Assembly: GCA_028751875.1 (NCBI GenBank)
Contig: CM054151.1
Location: forward strand, 44,752,299-44,816,298
Source of the DNA: Rapana venosa
Lineage: Eukaryota > Mollusca > Gastropoda > Neogastropoda > Muricidae
Length of the DNA stretch: 64,000 nucleotides
Direction of reading: 5' to 3'
The notes under the pieces were generated by a model. That model searched no databases. It was given only the letters and a program-made list of their open reading frames with translations, and was not told the DNA's origin. A program made the translations under genes and the position numbers. Below, piece by piece: positions 23,195-33,765 of this stretch (its first letter is position 1; each line of letters begins with the position of its first letter).

Positions 23195-25352
23195 TAGGGT
23201 TTTTTTTAAGTATTTTAAACAAAAATGAATGGTTACAATAAGTCAATAGAAATAAAAGTTCGGCTACTGCAATGGAATTGTAGATCTATGGCCACTAACA
23301 TTGCTTACTTAAAACATTATCTGACATCAAATGAGAGTGACATGTTAATCCTCCAGTCCCTCAATGACAGTCCTGATTACAAAATGTCTACTATCCTTCA
23401 GTTTTTACATGTGATACAACAAATGAGAAGGTATATACTGCTGTATACTTACTTAGAAGGCGTGAATATCATCAGTTAAATCCACCTATGCTCAAAGATT
23501 TGCAAGATATTTGTTATAGTGGGGTTACTGTGAAATGCAACAAGTCATTAATATTGAATGTACTTTCAGTTTATTTACAAAAGGTCCAAACCACCAAAAT
23601 ACGGAATGGCTATGCTCAATCCAAGATCAACAGCGTGGTAAATTGATTATCGAAGGTGATTTTAATGCCCATGCACCATTCTGGGAAACAGATTGTCCAT
23701 CTGTAAAGAGCAATCTTTTGGTAGATATCAATGTTTGCAGTCCTCTTTATCTCTTAAATGATGGAAGAGTCACTCGAATTCCTGATATCTCCAGTCACAG
23801 GGCAACGGCAATAGATCTTTCCTTAATATCTCCAGAACTTGTACCAATTTGCTCTTGAGGAACGCTGGGTGACACTTTAGGGAGTGACCATTTTCCTATT
23901 AGAATTACTATCAGTGACGAAAAACACAATTATAAATCCATTCCAGATAAAATACCTAAATATAACAATAAAGGAGCAGACTGGAGTAAGTTTTAAAAAA
24001 ATATTAACCCTCATAATTTTGAAAGTTTTAAGAGTAATAATGTAGATGTTTTATTCTCGAAATTTAAGGATGCAATTCTATTGGCTGCCGACTTATCTAT
24101 TCCTAGACTGAATGGTCCAAGGTTTAATAATCACATTAGTAACGTATGGTGGTCAGATTTGTGTGAAAAAGCGGCGCAACATAAAAAACAAAGATTTAAG
24201 CTTTATGTCACAGACAAGTCGTTTGAAAATGAAAAAGACATGAAAAAAGCAAATATAGATTGCAACAGAACCATAGAGGCTGCTAAGAAGTCCTGCTGGT
24301 CTTCCTTTTGCATGAAAGAAATGTCTCATTTTAAAGATTCCCTAAAGGTCTAGATAAAGTTGAATCAGATGAAAAATGAGACAGCCCTTCCAACTTGCCC
24401 AATTACAATTGATAAAAATAAATTTCCATCTGATATTGAAAAAGCAGAAACTTTTGCCAACATGTTCGCCAAAAATAGCAGGCTTGAAGGTCTGTCTCCT
24501 TTGCAAGCATTACAAAGAAGACTCTAATAACCCCCTGCATTCAGATCCTCCCCCTCAAAACGACCTGTGGTTTAATTGGTCCATTACTTTGGAAGAATTA
24601 AAGTCAGCATTAGCTACTCTCAGTAATAAAAAACGTTTTGTTGGTTCGGATTCCATTTCCAATGAAATGTTAAAAAACCTTCCAGACAATTATGTGAAGT
24701 TTTTGCACCGTATTTTTCACACATGCTGGGAAACTGGAATTTCACCACAGCTGTGTTTTTTTGTTAGGTACCTTCCTACTTGTGGCCTGTGAGGAAATGA
24801 GTTAACCGATAAATCAGCCAAGCAGGGAGCTCAGAATATAAACAACTCCCAAATAGCAAATATTCCTCCCTCAGTAAATGAGGTTTGTCCTTTGTGACAT
24901 ACAACGTCATGGGCACCACTGCTGATGTCAAATCATTCTACCTTCTATTCGAGGACAATGTCTAGTATGATTTGCCGAATTCGATTTGACGCTGTCAAAA
25001 GAAAATATTGTAAAAATTTAAGGTGTATTTGTGGCCAAAAGTTTACTTTGAGCCATATTTTATTAAGTTGTGCTCCAGTGTCTTCCTAAACGTTCCAGAG
25101 ACGTGAATTATTCTGAAGAAACTCTTCAGAACCTGATGTCTGACCAGAGTCTGTTGCTTGAAGTTGCTCACTCCTTTGTACATAGTCCCGTTTTCAGGTT
25201 GATATAATGACTGCTTAGAAGATCACCTTTTTTTTCTTAACTTTTAATGCAACATTGTTTCCAGTGTTAACTTTGATATTTTTTTTAATGTTATTTGCTG
25301 CTTTACAAGATTCAGCGCTATATAAATTCCATATATTAGTATTAGTATTATT
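23195..25352 (+). mobile_element. LINE with endonuclease and RNase H remnants, RT core deleted
   Basis: Endonuclease: LLQWNCRSM (23262-23290), EGDFNAHAPFW (23652-23684) and GSDHFPI (23879-23899). RT start: LEELKSALATLSNKKRFVGSD near 24590-24650, then LHRIFHTCWETG to about 24740. From about 24760 it passes directly to GNELTDKSAKQGAQ (24790-24830), the end of an RNase H domain, then to a C-terminal CxC...HxxxxC segment near 25020-25080. No FADD/YADD box remains. It ends with the gcgctatataaattccat tail and ATT-like repeats. The domain order fits the I/Jockey/R1-like group. Stops and frameshifts show it is dead. Confidence 0.85.
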
Positions 25353-25361
25353 AATATCATT

Positions 25362-25403
25362 ATGCACACACACGTAGCACGCACGCACGCACACACACGC
25401 GCT

Positions 25404-25465
<62 letters not shown>

Positions 25466-25654
25466 CACAAAAACACACACACACATACGTACGCACGCAC
25501 ACACCCACAGACACACACACACACACAACGCACTCATGCGCGCACACACACACACACACACACAACACACACACGCACGCATGGACACACACACACACAG
25601 ACATACACACACACTCTCTCCCTCTATCTCTCTTTCTCTCTGTTACTGACACAC

Positions 25655-25708
<54 letters not shown>

Positions 25709-25801
25709 ACACAACACACAATCTCATGCACACACATACACAATCACCACCAACAACACAATCACATGCACACACTTACACACACACACACACACACACA
25801 G

Positions 25802-25876
<75 letters not shown>
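25362..25876. repeat. Long imperfect (CA)n tract
   Basis: CA repeats with GC, CT and AT interruptions over about 510 bases. The purest parts are 25408-25462, 25660-25704 and 25815-25873. Confidence 0.95.
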
Positions 25877-25877
<1 letters not shown>

Positions 25878-25959
25878 AAGTGACAAAACAAACTTCCAGT
25901 CACACATAAACCATATCCTCTTTCCTACATTTCTCCCTATCTGTCTCCCTTCGTCTAAT

Positions 25960-26010
25960 ATCACTTATAGTGAAAAGACGTTAAATCGAAAGAACAACAA
26001 CAACACACAC
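25960..26010 (+). repeat. SINE 3'-end fragment
   Basis: tagtgaaaagacgttaaat matches the SINE end at 21987-22006. The rest of that element is not evident. Confidence 0.5.
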
Positions 26011-26289
26011 CTAGATACATTATATATGTTCATTAGCTCCAAGTCTTCAAACGGAAATGCAATGCTTGGCGGTGGTGTCATCTCCGGCCCATGTGTCCCC
26101 GTTAGAATGGACTGCTGATTAGCCCTCTTTGGCTGTATTCTGCAGCTGTGGTCTGCAACCAAATCGCCCACACTGGATTCTTATCCTACCCTTGAAATGA
26201 AGAAATGACAGCACTGGACAATGCAGAATGTCCAGGCTTTGTTCAACTCTGCGGATGCACGTGAACAATGGACAGACAGACTATCGTGT

Positions 26290-26665
26290 CCATCTGTCTG
26301 GTGGATAAGGAGATAGGTTTCTAATCTGACGACAGAGGTTCAAGACTTTTCCAGGCGAGTTTTTCCCCCTGGAGTTACCATCAGTACCGATACCACTCAC
26401 ACGAAAGTCCGGATGAACTGTAAACCAAGTTTCCGAGTACCAAGGCACACAGAACAATTTGTGCACATGTTAAAACCCGCTCCACCTTTTAGAAAAGTAG
26501 GCTATTGTGTGGGGGTAGGAATAGATGACAAAATTAGAAAAGAACACAGGTGTGGTGTGGAGACATCATCCCCGCATTTGGAAGGTACTTATTTCAATGG
26601 TGGGCAAACGATCACATAGCAAAATCTCTCCATTGGAGGACCTAAGAGCTGTAGCCTAGGAAGAA
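26290..26665 (+). mobile_element. tRNA-derived SINE with second 3' module, diverged
   Basis: The head is poorly preserved (gaggttcaag as a B box). The body has ggagttaccatcagtaccg, cacacagaacaatttgtgc, aaacccgctccacc and aggctattgtgtggggg. It then switches to the 3' module, with agacatcatccccgcattt, aatggtgggcaaacg, ctccattgg and agctgtagcctaggaa. The module order matches 53170-53600. Confidence 0.78.
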
Positions 26666-26679
26666 AAGATAAGCCTGCA

Positions 26680-26915
26680 ACTCTGTTTATAAGGTAAAGG
26701 TATTTCCATAACCTATGCAGTAAGCGAGATGTCAGAGACCTCAGCTTTTCCAGGGGCCAGCATATTGAGGATGGTACCATCCTCAATATGCTGGCCCCTG
26801 GAGAAGCTGAGGTCTCTGACACCATCCTCAATATGCTGGCCCTGGAGAAGCTGAGGTCTCTGACATCTCGCTTACTGCATAGATTATGGAAATACCTTTA
26901 CCTTATAAACAGAGT
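26680..26915. repeat. 236-bp palindrome with a duplicated right arm
   Basis: The left arm 26680-26775 pairs with the right side around a GGTACC centre (26773-26778). The right side holds an extra 44-45-base unit, accatcctcaatatgctgg to aggtctctgac, repeated in tandem (26776-26820 and 26821-26864). The outer arms then match through actctgtttataaggtaaag. The arms are nearly identical, so the structure is young or kept uniform. Confidence 0.92.
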
Positions 26916-26939
26916 CTCCTCTCCCTCTCTGCTTTACCT

Positions 26940-27092
26940 TCCCTGTCCCTACAGAGGGCAGGTACCCATCTACAGCTGGGGGACTGTATAGCGTGCAAAC
27001 GGTCCCCCATCCACTTGGTAACCACGCTCGATGCTGCTTAACATTGGCTTGGTGAAAGCCGGTGCTCTGACCACTGAGCTAACCCGTCAGTG
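26940..27092 (-). mobile_element. Chimeric SINE: tRNA-like head plus 5S rRNA-like segment
   Basis: On the minus strand, ggttagctcagtggtcagag (27063-27083) is a tRNA D-arm with an A box. An anticodon-stem-like ggctttcaccaagcc follows. Then comes tgttaagcagcatcgagcg and, after ggttaccaag, tggatgggggacc. These correspond to the 5S rRNA A-box region and C box (tggatgggagacc in animals). No T-arm B box is seen. 5S-derived and 5S/tRNA chimeric SINEs are known. The order here, tRNA first and 5S second, is notable. It could instead be two nested fragments. Confidence 0.6.
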
Positions 27093-27289
27093 CCAAAGAA
27101 CCCATTGCGGATTCTGCATTCTGTGTCCAGGTGAAAGCAACAGAAAGGTCCAGTGAACGTCCTTGAGGTTGTTTTCAAGTCTGATGAGATAGGACACTAA
27201 TGAGCTATTCAGACTTTCTGGAGTTTTCCATGTGAAGTCACAATATTCCTAATTATGTTGAAAGCCGGCGTTACGGAGGTGATCAGAGA

Positions 27290-27341
<52 letters not shown>

Positions 27342-27570
27342 GTGTGTGTGTTGTGTGTGTGTGTGTGTGTTGTGTGTGTGTTGTGGACGTGTGTGGTGTT
27401 CAGAGTTGTGCGCGTGTGTATATGCGTGTCTGTGCCTCTCTCTCTTTCTGTGTGTGTGTGTGTGTGCGCGCGCGCGCGCACGCCTCTGTCTCTATGTCTG
27501 TGCCTCTGTTTGTGCGTGTGTGCGCCATGTTTGTGTGCTCGGACGTATATGCGTATGTGTGCGTGAGTAA
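27290..27570. repeat. (GT)n-rich tract with (GC)n
   Basis: (GT)n at 27294-27380 with interruptions, then mixed GT/CT sequence with alternating GC at 27466-27480. Confidence 0.93.
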
Positions 27571-28862
27571 ATGGAACTAAATATTGAAAAGAAAGAGGCA
27601 GAGAGACAGCGGCAGGAAGTAAGGACGACACAGACAAAGAACTTAGACAATAATTTCTTCTCTCTTTGAAATCTTACAGTTGCTGACCATTATCACTTCT
27701 TTAGGATCAATCCTTTACTCTGACCCTTCACAAAACATGGGTTTTCTTCCTCGCCACAGTCCTTTGTGGTTGGCACACCTATAAAAGAAAGAGGCTCAGA
27801 CAACCAGTGCATCAGATAGAATCTGTTGTGTCACCACATCAAAATGGTCATTCTGGCTGCTCAAGTCTCCTTCTGCTGCTAGACATGGCTGCGAAAACCA
27901 GCACATAAACCGAACACGTTTCAAGATGACAAATGTGTTAATCTGATGTAAACACTGTATCAAGCAGTTTGGTAGTTTATGCTTATGGTCTTTGTTTCCA
28001 TGAAAAGATCACACTTGTCGTTCACATGTTCGTAGGAATACTAAAAGTCGTGCATTCCAGTGTATGGTTGTTGTTGAGTCCTCAACACCCGCTTCTACAA
28101 CAGTTGTTGTGAGACACCCCATTAGAAAAAGGAAGGACTAGAGAAAATGGAACCCAAGGGTCAGCTGCATCTTTTATCTCTTTGTTCATTGTTGTGGATG
28201 TGTGCAGTGTATTCTTTGGGCTCGTCTTCTCGGTTTGACAAAAAAGGGTAAGTGGCATTTTTTTTTAAATGGTTGTGTTTTGCTCATGGTTGTTGAAACA
28301 ATAATATACCAGACGTAAGTCAACGGGTTAGTCTTCTCATGTAAAAGTCTGTTTGCATAACAACAGAAAAGGTTCTCTGATCTTTTGCTATCTTCTTTAC
28401 TAGAGGGGATATTCACATCGAAATATTGAAATGGTCTGGAAATGTGTGGAACATGTTGAGCTGCCATAATTATCTTCTATGAGGAACAAGTGTCACTGTT
28501 TGCCACCCCCTTGCCATTCTAGACTATTCCGGCCTCCGGCTGATACACAGTGAGCAAGGGACAAACATGGGCTGAGAATGAACCTTGCAATATGAGACAA
28601 ATTCATTCCAGTTGTGCCATAAGAATCCCTCTCCATAAAACAGGTGACAAACTAGCCTCTTGAAACATAACAAAGGGATGGTCAGGACAAAACAGAACCG
28701 AAACAGATCCTCTGTCACTATAACGTAGGTCTGGAGCAGCTTAGGGTGTCAGTATTAACCCAACGGAATGAGATGTATCCTGTTCTATTTGGATGAGGTT
28801 TAAACGGCCAGCTCACACCCTCCAGCCAACCAGCGCTCAGCTTAAAGTCACAGATCACTTTG
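27571..28862. other. Non-repetitive spacer upstream of the GPCR locus
   Basis: Mostly unique-looking sequence. No convincing exon was found. It could contain 5' exons of the GPCR that cannot be recognised without transcripts. Confidence 0.4.
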
Positions 28863-28865
28863 TGC

Positions 28866-28897
28866 ATGCATGCCTTATAATAATAATAATAATAATA

Positions 28898-28953
<56 letters not shown>

Positions 28954-29118
28954 TACGGAATTTATATAGCGCTGAATCTTGTAAAGCAACAAATCAAAGC
29001 GCTCAGATTTTATTTCATACCACTTTAAGTCATGGCAGATTTCTCTCCGTGAAATTCGGGCTGCTCTCCCCGGGGAGAGCGGGAGAACGCGTCGCCACTT
29101 AGCGCTGCGCCACCCTTT
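28866..29118 (-). mobile_element. Retroelement 3' fragment with (ATT)n tail, minus strand
   Basis: TAA repeats 28876-28952, then ggaatttatatagcgctgaa and a body reaching cgtgaaattcgggctgctct (29049-29070), a palindromic ctccccggggag, and gcgtcgccac. The body joins the tail family to the dispersed phrase seen at 13450-13480. Confidence 0.78.
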
Positions 29119-29530
29119 CACCCTTTTTTTTCTGCAGCTGTATTTGTTTCCCTATGAATATGATTGAAGCCTTGAGGCACACAGCGACCATTTTACTTTA
29201 TACACCCTTCAAACATTTCGTGTAGCAGTGCGTCCTTTTTAAACTGGTAGGTTGGAACAAGCACATTTTAAATAGTTCACCTGAACTGCAAGATTGAAAA
29301 GGATAGTCTGTTGCCTGCTTTAGTCATGTACCCTGGAAATATTGTTTAGTGGAGATGCTACTACCTGGGCATCAAACCTCTTTCCATTTCAGAGTAATCA
29401 CACCTTCAGCACAGAGGTGCTTTATGCTGACAGCTCCACAATACTTCACCATGCTTTTGACTAAGACCTGCTTGGATCCACAAAAAGCATTATGTGGTGG
29501 AGGAAAAATGGAGGGGTAGAGAAGAGGATA
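29119..29530. other. Spacer, nothing recognised
   Basis: No gene or repeat body identified. Confidence 0.4.
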
Positions 29531-29531
29531 T

Positions 29532-29535
<4 letters not shown>

Positions 29536-29605
<70 letters not shown>

Positions 29606-29634
29606 GAGAGGAGAGAGAGAGAGAGAGAGAGAGT
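29536..29634. repeat. (GA)n microsatellite
   Basis: GA repeats with several GAGG/AAG interruptions. Confidence 0.95.
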
Positions 29635-29977
29635 ACAGAACAGCAAATGGACAAAGACAGAAAGAAACTGTAAAAAAGATTAGTGAGAGCAGAGAGACAG
29701 AGACATAAGGGAAAAAGAGGTGAACATGAAACACACACACATAGACACTAATGTGTCATCACCTCTAACATCATCAGATTGTCTTTTCATTCTAAAATCA
29801 TTGTGGATGAGTGCACACATTTCCATAATGTATATGCTGCATCATCCTGGTTTAAAAAAGGAGGGGGAAGGGAGGGAAGGTATGTGCTGCAAAGATAAAG
29901 GTAACCACCATGGAGTGTGCAGAGTTAGCTGGTGGGCACAGTACACGTGTACTTACAACCTTGTTGCAGATTGAACG

Positions 29978-32571
29978 ATGATGCCATGTCCACTGTGGAG
30001 GTCTCTCCTGATCTTCCTGTCCATGTCTGCCCTGAAGACGACACCTGTGGCTATGTACCTCACAGGAGTCATCGCGTGGCGGGGGGACCTCACTTTGGTG
30101 ACCCCAAAAGAACATTGCACCGTGGAACTGACAAGCTGAGAATCTCCTCTTCTCTGTTGCCAGAGGGACACAGAACCCTGCTATCAGCAGCGTCAGAGAC
30201 AGATTCGACACTCACAGAAATATCAGGAAATAATGATGACTCTTTTGCTAAGACTGGTTTGGACCAAACTTCATCCTCAGCAGTGTCTAAAGGAAATCTG
30301 ACAGTTGAACTTCACTGTAACAGCACTAAGATCAAGAGCCAGGCTCCTGCAAACATCGGTACTGTGGTTGACCCACCAACAGATGCTTCCAATGCTTGGA
30401 AAACCAGGCCAGCTCTACAGAGGCTTCACGTCCATGAGAATCTATCTGTAACTTCCATTTTAGTCACTCTCTTTCGGGGCTCTAATCTGACCATCAGAGA
30501 TAACAAAACACTGAATAAAGCTTGGATCACTCTTGTATCTAAACCTAATGTTAAAGTTGATAAAAAGACAAGAATGAACAAAGACATTTTACAGAACTAG
30601 CAAAGACGTTGGACTTAAATTTAAACAAAGGGATGGAATATTCACCAAACCAGTTATATTTGCCAAAAATATAAAGCATTTGCAAACTGACACTTTCAAT
30701 ACAGATGGATCAGCTTCTGTGAGAGACTCAAGAATATCTATGCTTGCAAGCAAGAGAACTGCTGTACCTCACACATTTGGAACAGTCAGGCAACTTCTGT
30801 CTGTAAACACTGATCCTGACAGTGCTCCACACTCTAATACTCCTGACAACACAGCTAAATTTACACCACACAGACATGTACTTACTACATCAGTATAACA
30901 ATATATTCAGGATGATCAGTCTACTAAGAGCTTGACAAAAAACTTCGCCAACACAACATTGATTCCCCTTGAAGGAAAAAAGGTTAAGAGCTTGCCTGTA
31001 TCTTTCACTGAAGTCCAAAAAACCAGCGCGATAGATCAAAGACAAGCCAGATTAACTATTGCCCCAAACAATTTAAGACACCAAATAGATCCACCTGTAC
31101 AAAGTGACAATAGTGCAGAGAAGAATGATAGCAGACCTAGTAAACCCAAACTTTCACAACACAGCCAAACAAGAAACAGTGTTATTAAAAAACTGCAAAT
31201 GCATGGTAATCAATTCAACAGCATGAGTAGAACAGAACTACACCCAGTCAGTACTATTAACAATTTCCCTACACAACACAACAACACAGCTGATAGAACG
31301 AACCCTCAGCTCATTACAACTGCCATATATCCAGCAATTCCCAATAACAAGACTGAGACCCCAACTTCTCAACTCACCCCTAGAAGCGTGAGTCTTGCAC
31401 ACAATTTGTCAGCTACCAACAACATTGACACACCAGAAAATCCTCCTAATCCTCCTGGTGGTGGAGTACCTCCCATGATGCCAGAAAGTGGACTTCTCTT
31501 CCCCCCAGCGGCAGGTCCAGTTAGCGGAGATGAACCTCCTCTTCTGGTCAGACCCAACAGCACACTGTCCAGAGAAACCCTGCAGAGGGTCCGCTTGTCT
31601 CTGTCCATCACCTCCATTGTCCTCACCGTCACAGGTGTGGCCTTCAACGTCCCGTCCATGGTGGTGTTCAGCAGATACCCTGCCACCACCACCAACACCA
31701 TCATGGCTGTTCTCCTGGCCTTTGAAACCATTTGTCTGGTCGTTAATTTCCCTGTCTGCGTGATGGACATTGTCTACCTGAAGGAGCAGTTCTTTCCCCT
31801 GCCTTTGGTCTATTTCAGACTGTGCTCTGAACTGACCTTCCTTGTGGCCATGCGGAAAGCCATCATTGTCCTCACCGCCATCATGACATTGGATCGATTT
31901 CTGACCAGTGCCTTCCCGCTGCTGGTGAGGGAGAGCAGGTTCATCAAGAGGCCCAAGCTGACCATCTCTCTGGTCCTCTTGGCCACCACGGCCTACAGCT
32001 TGGCGGACACCGTCTGTCGCTGGCAGATCGTAGAACTGGTTGATCCAGGGAGCAACTCCACGGTTGGTTTAATCATCCCCACTGAGGAATTCCGCACAAA
32101 CCTCGCGCTCCTTTCTTTTCTGGTCACCTCCAACATTCTGTGTCAGTACATACCCACCTTCATTCTCATTGTCGCCAATATGGGTCTTCTCGTTTTTCTC
32201 ATACTCCATAAAATACGTATGCGCGAACAGGACATCAGAGTGACGACAGTGAAGAATCGTGTGCATCCCCTACGTTCTGTGGGTATCGTCTTTGCTTACT
32301 CCGTGGTGACCCTGGCCCTGAACCTCCCGCTAGAGATCTACATGAGTCGAGACGTTTATGGTGAGATAGAAAGCTGGGGGAAGGAAGAGCTGCCTGAACA
32401 TCAAGACCTGGGCCTCCTCCCCTTCATCTACTCCTGCGTCAATGTGCTCAGCTGGAGTGCGGACTTTTCATTTACTGGTCTGTCAGCCAGCGTTTCCGAC
32501 ACAACACCAAACAGCTGTTTGGTATTGCTGAAGACACGGGTTCTCAGACACAAAACACGCCTGTTCAATAA
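29978..32571 (+). pseudogene. Class A GPCR with long Ser/Thr/Asn-rich N-terminus, frameshifted
   Basis: A splice acceptor (ccttgttgcag) ends at 29970. ATGs at 29978 and 29981 open a signal-peptide-like start (MMPCPLWRSLLIFLSMSA). The reading then moves to another frame between about 30040 and 30138, returns near 30590, meets a TAA at 30896-30898, and stays open from 30899. The ectodomain is rich in S, T, N and P and has NxS/T sites. Seven hydrophobic segments follow: TM1 about 31589-31660, TM3 ending in TLDRF (31886-31900, the DRY position), TM5 32095-32200, TM6 32280-32335 and TM7 32420-32475. At 32465-32468 a T run is one base short for the TM7/helix-8 frame. The other frame continues FIYWSVSQRFRHNTKQLF and stops at 32571, with AATAAA at 32665. 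Peptide- or orphan-receptor-like; ligand unknown. Four lesions favour a pseudogene, but indel errors could also explain the shifts. Confidence 0.78.
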
Positions 32572-32665
32572 GACATTACGCAAGACACATCGCATATATT
32601 ACATAACACACCCAGTAATAAACTATAATTCCAGATTTAAAAAAATAATACCCACAAGAATGTAA
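30932..32665 (+). CDS. Longest open frame of the GPCR locus (ectodomain part plus 7TM)
   Basis: A 577-codon open frame holding part of the extracellular region (residues 1-215) and the seven-helix domain (about 220-515). A Pro-rich stretch lies just before TM1. Cysteines at the start of TM3 (FRLCSEL) and after TM4 (DTVCRWQ) could form the usual class A disulfide. LDRF replaces DRY. The last 65 residues after SADFS are out of frame relative to the expected helix-8 sequence, so the natural protein end is not this one. The frame is open upstream of this ATG back to a stop at 30896. Confidence 0.7.
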   Translation: MTKNFANTTLIPLEGKKVKSLPVSFTEVQKTSAIDQRQARLTIAPNNLRHQIDPPVQSDNSAEKNDSRPSKPKLSQHSQTRNSVIKKLQMHGNQFNSMSRTELHPVSTINNFPTQHNNTADRTNPQLITTAIYPAIPNNKTETPTSQLTPRSVSLAHNLSATNNIDTPENPPNPPGGGVPPMMPESGLLFPPAAGPVSGDEPPLLVRPNSTLSRETLQRVRLSLSITSIVLTVTGVAFNVPSMVVFSRYPATTTNTIMAVLLAFETICLVVNFPVCVMDIVYLKEQFFPLPLVYFRLCSELTFLVAMRKAIIVLTAIMTLDRFLTSAFPLLVRESRFIKRPKLTISLVLLATTAYSLADTVCRWQIVELVDPGSNSTVGLIIPTEEFRTNLALLSFLVTSNILCQYIPTFILIVANMGLLVFLILHKIRMREQDIRVTTVKNRVHPLRSVGIVFAYSVVTLALNLPLEIYMSRDVYGEIESWGKEELPEHQDLGLLPFIYSCVNVLSWSADFSFTGLSASVSDTTPNSCLVLLKTRVLRHKTRLFNKTLRKTHRIYYITHPVINYNSRFKKIIPTRM

Positions 32666-32754
32666 ATAAAACAACATAGAAAAGCACAAGAATGAATTTC
32701 AACAGTAGGTTCGACTATATCACGCAAACAGAAACACACAGACAAATCTGATGA

Positions 32755-33000
32755 TGACAGTTCTCCAAGGTAAGTTTGAGGGCAGAAGGAAAAGAGGCAG
32801 ACCACCAGCATCCTACATTGCCAGCATCGCTGAGATCAGTGGTCTGGGAGGGCTGCAGGCGATCATATTGTCTACCTGAAGGAGCAGTTCTTTCCCCTGC
32901 CTTTGGCCTATTTCAGAACAGGACAGAAAGATGGAGGACCCTGATGGCATTGCGTGGAGCTCCTACCGACGACAGCAGCGATGAAGACAACTAGCTGACT
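32755..33000 (+). mobile_element. RTE-like LINE C-terminal remnant carrying a copied GPCR segment
   Basis: Reads GKFEGRRKRGRPPASYIASI then AEISGLGGLQAI, and ends APTDDSSDEDN. This matches the minus-strand LINE at 53605-53800 (GKEADDQ... in another frame; same nucleotide series). In the middle, 32867-32917 does not match that LINE. It matches 31769-31819 of the GPCR with one mismatch in 51 bases. Confidence 0.85.
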
Positions 33001-33520
33001 CAACTGTTATCAATAGCTTTGTTTTGCTCTGAGATGTAGACCAGTAAGTGTATTTTTGATACAGCATGTGTTGGGTCCATTTGATAGACAGTACATCACA
33101 TTGACTCGTGTGCTCTGAAATCAAAGATGATATCTTTTCAGCTACTGCTTGTACTAATACGCCAGTGAAATATTTTGACTTTGAAAGTCGTGCTTGAAGT
33201 CTGCATTTTTGTGTCCTTTTATCTCTTTGCTTGTGTCTTGGTTCCTATGCATGTTATTCGACTCCACAAAGAACCGCATTTAGACCTGTTCTGTCGTTCT
33301 TTTTAAAGACACAAGTCCACAAGGAGCTATCTACGCTAGACTGCCATGAGATTACCAATCACAGCATGCCTTGCACTGCCGCTAGATCACTTCTGTGACG
33401 CGATACTCTGCTCCAATATATACAGGACAATGTTCACTAAACCCACACAGTGTTGCATACATCTGACGACTCTCGCATGAACTTCTCACAGGCACAGACG
33501 CAGAAGGAAACCAAAACTGA
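33001..33520. other. Spacer, nothing recognised
   Basis: No gene or repeat body identified. Confidence 0.4.
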
Positions 33521-33524
33521 GGCC

Positions 33525-33765
33525 GTGTCATCACCACCAAAGTGACCTAGCAGCAGTGCAGGGCTCCTCTGGATGGTATCTGTATGGCGCCTGACATTGA
33601 ACGGCTCCTTGTGGACTTCCGACCTTGTGGATGTGACATGACGAATCTGGGTATGGCTAAAACGGACAGATTGAAATGAGAGGCGTGGGAACGGCAGGAC
33701 CAGAGCCTCACAGAAGACGATACAGCAAAAAAGAACCCCCAAAAAAATTGTAAATAAAGGAAACG
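33525..33765 (+). mobile_element. 3' part of the poly(A) retroposon, diverged copy
   Basis: accaccaaagtgacctagca, ctccttgtggacttccgacc and gatacagcaaaaaagaaccc parallel 21763-21982. It is shortened at its 5' end and its A tail is degraded. Confidence 0.8.

Noticed and set aside
27001..27060. A functional 5S rRNA gene
   Set aside because: Only about 45 bases resemble 5S. The 5' part is tRNA-like and no complete 120-base gene or terminator is seen.
29932..30040. Frame 1 start at 29932 as the GPCR N-terminus
   Set aside because: That ATG lies before a good splice acceptor (29960-29970), and its frame lacks a signal peptide. The frame from 29978 has one.
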